From positions 361,335-425,334 of the forward strand of contig SNVD02009890.1 in the NCBI GenBank assembly GCA_013180625.2: a DNA stretch of 64,000 bases, given 5' to 3'. The notes under the pieces were generated by a model that was not told the DNA's origin, did not search any database, and was given only the letters and a program-made list of their open reading frames with translations. This DNA is from Boswellia sacra (lineage: Eukaryota; Streptophyta; Magnoliopsida; Sapindales; Burseraceae). Positions 57,845 through 64,000 of the stretch are shown here, piece by piece. The position numbers and the translations under genes were made by a program. How positions within the stretch are numbered: position 1 is the first letter of the stretch; each line of letters opens with the position of its first letter.

Positions 57845-59501
57845 GGGATAGTTTCACAAATAACTCTGAAATATGGTCTAATATGGTAGATGACCTCACC
57901 TTTTTTAAAATTATTGGAAATGACTCCCACGTTTGAGAGAATTTCACAAATAACCTTGCTGTTATATTGACTCCGTCACTTGGATGGAATGACGTTGAAA
58001 TGACTTAAATGTCCTTTGAATAAATTTTTGAAAATTGACAATTATGGCAATTCGAACTCGAAACATTGATCTTCACTATGTTACGGCTACCACTGGACCA
58101 ACTTTTTTTCGCGCCTTGAAAGTTACCAATTTCATAATTTATTAATATTGATTTTGGGAGAAAAAAACCCATCCCGATGCCTTGGGTCTTCCACTCTCAG
58201 GCTTCTCTTCATCCTCAATTCCTTCTTCAGCCAACCCATGTCTACACTAGCCTCTCGCGACTCCCTCATCCTTTCTCCAAGTCAATACCGTGTCTCCACC
58301 AGCCTACTGTTTTTTCATCTTTTTCCTTTATTTGTTTTTCTTTCCTATCCTCTTCTCATAGCTTTCATGGCCACCTCTCCAACCATTGTTTCATCTCCAG
58401 CCACTGAAGCATCTGTGTTTATTGTCGCGTCTCCAGCAGCAGCCACATTCTGGTCATTGTGGCGTCCCCCTCTTCAGTCACTGTGGCGTGCCGCTGCCAC
58501 ATCTCCGGTCACTGCCGCGTCCCCATCTTCAGTCATTGTTTAATGTGGGTTTAATTGAATTACTAAACAGGTAGGGATGTGGGATTTTATGTGGGTTAGG
58601 TTGGTTTGGTGGATGGGTTTCAATTCCAATTTTTGTATTCGATTGATTTTGTTAAAATTTGGGTTTGTTCCAAGAGCTATTTTTTTCTGCTTCTCGATGT
58701 TGATTCCGTGGGTTTGTACTATTTATTTTTTTGGTTTTCAATTTCAAATTTTGTATTGGATTGATTTTGTTAAAACTTGGGTTTTTGTTGCAAGAGCTAT
58801 CTGTTAAAATTTGGTTGTGGATCTTTTGTATGTAACTTCTTTCTCCATTAATTTTTTTTTTTTTAAAACTATCTGGCAGTGGTAGCCAGGATGTTGGAGA
58901 TTGGAGATAGTGGTGGTGATTCAATCTTTTAGTAAAATTTAAGAGCTGTTGTTAGTGCAACATATTTCGGAATATACATGCTTCTGAAATTGATTAAATT
59001 TGATGAGATTCTGGGCAAAATGGCTTGTTATATTCAAGGAAATGAAAGAATTTAGTTATACTAAAGCCTAAAACTGCTTCTAGCAAAATATTTAAATAAA
59101 TTTTAGCTTGTATATTAAAATTTGATGTAACAAAACGAAGTAAATCTAGAAAATTTATGAAGGCAGTGTTAGTTGTTTTTATAGCTATCATTGATCCTAT
59201 TAATAAATAAAATGGTTTTGACGACTGAAGGTGGCACCTATTAATAAATAAAATGGTTTTGACGACTGTAGGTGGCATTGCCAGGCTGATATTTATTTGG
59301 ATGAAGATTTTCTATTTTATTTTTTTGCATGTATAAAATGGATTTGGGGATTGAATTTTATTTGGGTGTGGATTTACCACTTTACCCTTTTAGTTATAAT
59401 TTCAACTTAGTAATGTAACGTTAGGGTCATTTCTGATAGTTTAAAAAAAGGTGACGTCATCTGCATTAGCTCATACCTCATGGTTATTTGTCAATTATCC
59501 C
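57845..59501. mobile_element. Mutator-like element with long TIRs and GC-rich interior
   Basis: Ends are inverted repeats of about 80-100 bp with many mismatches: left GGGATAGTTTCACAAATAAC ... GATGACCTCACCTTTTTT; right, reverse-complemented, GGGATAATTGACAAATAACC ... GATGACGTCACCTTTTTTT. The 9-bp flanks TTTATTTTA (57836-57844) and TTTGTTTTA (59502-59510) match at eight positions, as expected for Mutator-like elements. The interior includes a GC-rich, serine/proline-coding-like segment at 58150-58545, two similar copies of about 115 bp (near 58612-58690 and 58735-58810) and a 40-bp tandem duplication at about 59196-59276. No transposase is seen, so it could be a Pack-MULE, but the donor gene is not recognisable. 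Confidence 0.75.
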
Positions 59502-59510
59502 TTTGTTTTA

Positions 59511-60339
59511 TATTGACTAATTTAATTTGTAGTGAGTTTCCTTCCAATGATGGAAACCGTTGTTCCAAAATTTTGCAACTTATAACAAGGGATATGATAT
59601 TATGGGATTTATATATGAGAGACACCAATTAATTAAAATTCATCCAACAATTCAAAACTACCTATAGATAACATTTATTATATATAAATCAATATTTCTC
59701 GCACTGATTGTTCTGTCTACAGGAGCAACTAATGATCTTTCATTATATACCAAAATCTAAAGGAATCCTAAGACCTCTCAACGTACACACACACACACGC
59801 ATGCATACATTTACATTGTTTAGAAGTTAATTATTTAATTTCTCTATGAAACCTGTTAATATAATAACTAATTAATTACCTTGAATTTTATTAAAAGCGT
59901 GTTTGTTTTGACTTCTTTACTGATCAAAATAGTTTTTTTAATGTTAAAAGCTATTTTAAATATTTTTTAGATTGTTTTGTTGGCACCTAAAAAAAGCTTA
60001 GAGATGATTAAAAAAGTATTTTATGTCTTTTAGGATAACCTCAAAATCAAGGTTTTTGGAAAAAATTCTTTTTGAGATTTTTTTCTTAAGTTATAAAATA
60101 TCAAATATACCCTTACATATTTTAAAACATTTACCTTATCCTTCCTTCCTAAAAAATTATTTTGATAATTTAACATAAATAGTACTGGTTCACTTATTCA
60201 ATCAAACAACTAATTTTTTTTCCTTTTTTATAAAAACTCTATTTTTACAAGCTCTACTCCAATAAGATCTGTCTCAATAAGTTGTACCTGAAAAATCTGA
60301 AACAAATCGGCCCTAACTACATGTTTCCTTGATCATTAT
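59511..60339. other. AT-rich intergenic interval
   Basis: No gene seen. An (AC)n tract lies near 59786-59800. Confidence 0.5.
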
Positions 60340-63792
<3,453 letters not shown>

Positions 63793-64000
63793 CTGCATGC
63801 ATGGGGCCATGACATTTGGAAATCAAATAAGCCTTGGCCCAAGTTTGAAATTAATAAGTAGTCCATTGGAAATTAGAAACCAGCCCAGCCCATTTTTCTT
63901 AAATTCATCTCGTTTACATAAGACATAAATTAAAATAAAAACACAGAAAAAGAAGAAGAGAAACAGAGAGTGGGAGCCTGGGGAGAAATGGTGGGTTTAG
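63793..64000. other. Sequence upstream of the terpene synthase remnant
   Basis: An intron-like acceptor (GCATGCAG) precedes the first exon at 63793. The expected exon 1 with transit peptide and RR motif is not present before the window ends. Confidence 0.45.

Noticed and set aside
58148..58543. 131-codon serine/proline-rich frame as a real gene
   Set aside because: Lies inside a Mutator-like element, has internal sequence repetition (TCTCCAGCCA/GTCACTG units) and no recognisable domain; kept only as possible captured sequence.

Overview
This is a nuclear window from a dicot plant. The calls rest on plant LTR-retrotransposon families, two NAC transcription-factor genes with plant-type exon structure, a terpene synthase remnant with the conserved plant exon layout, and CACTA, hAT and Mutator-like debris. 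The species cannot be fixed from the sequence. Most of the 64 kb is transposon. Only two genes look intact: tandem NAC genes of the ANAC090/ANAC061 type at 20134-21929 and 30603-33388, both on the + strand. No rRNA, tRNA gene or CRISPR array was seen.

Layout. 1-2734: minus-strand Ty3/gypsy pol remnant broken by CACTA-like ends. 2735-11840: an Athila-like Ty3 element with both LTRs and a tRNA-Asp primer site. It has lost capsid, reverse transcriptase and integrase, and instead carries a decayed small basic cysteine-rich reading frame, a 67-bp minisatellite and an intronless LOG-like (cytokinin-activating enzyme) sequence broken by one missing base. A perfect 19-bp Tn5/Nextera mosaic end sits at 9359-9377 and is almost certainly an assembly artefact. 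12261-17427: a very young Tork/Tnt1-type copia element with LTRs differing at one base, TSD CTTAA, and only two coding lesions. 17428-37048: the two NAC genes inside a segmental tandem duplication; a 919-bp hAT-like element lies between them and a small LTR element sits in intron 2 of the second copy. 37049-45667: a decayed SIRE-type copia element on the minus strand with repeat-rich LTRs of unequal length. 45668-48331: a CACTA-like end and a short hAT-like element. 48332-57688: a minus-strand Tork-type copia element with TSD TGAAT that carries a third, partial LTR inside its 5' region, and is split by a solo LTR and by a 2.1-kb hAT-like element with GGGGC-rich ends. 57845-59501: a Mutator-like element with long degenerate TIRs. 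60340-63792: a minus-strand terpene synthase pseudogene, itself split by another hAT-like element.

How the parts relate. The NAC pair is the functional core. Each copy keeps a conserved promoter block, identical exon 1 and exon 2 lengths and the same intron phases, while its flanks and introns took up different transposons. The most unusual object is the Athila-like element: a non-autonomous retrotransposon whose enzyme genes were replaced by non-retroviral cargo, including a near-full-length LOG coding sequence in the element's own orientation. All calls come from reading the sequence; alignments, phylogeny and expression were not available.
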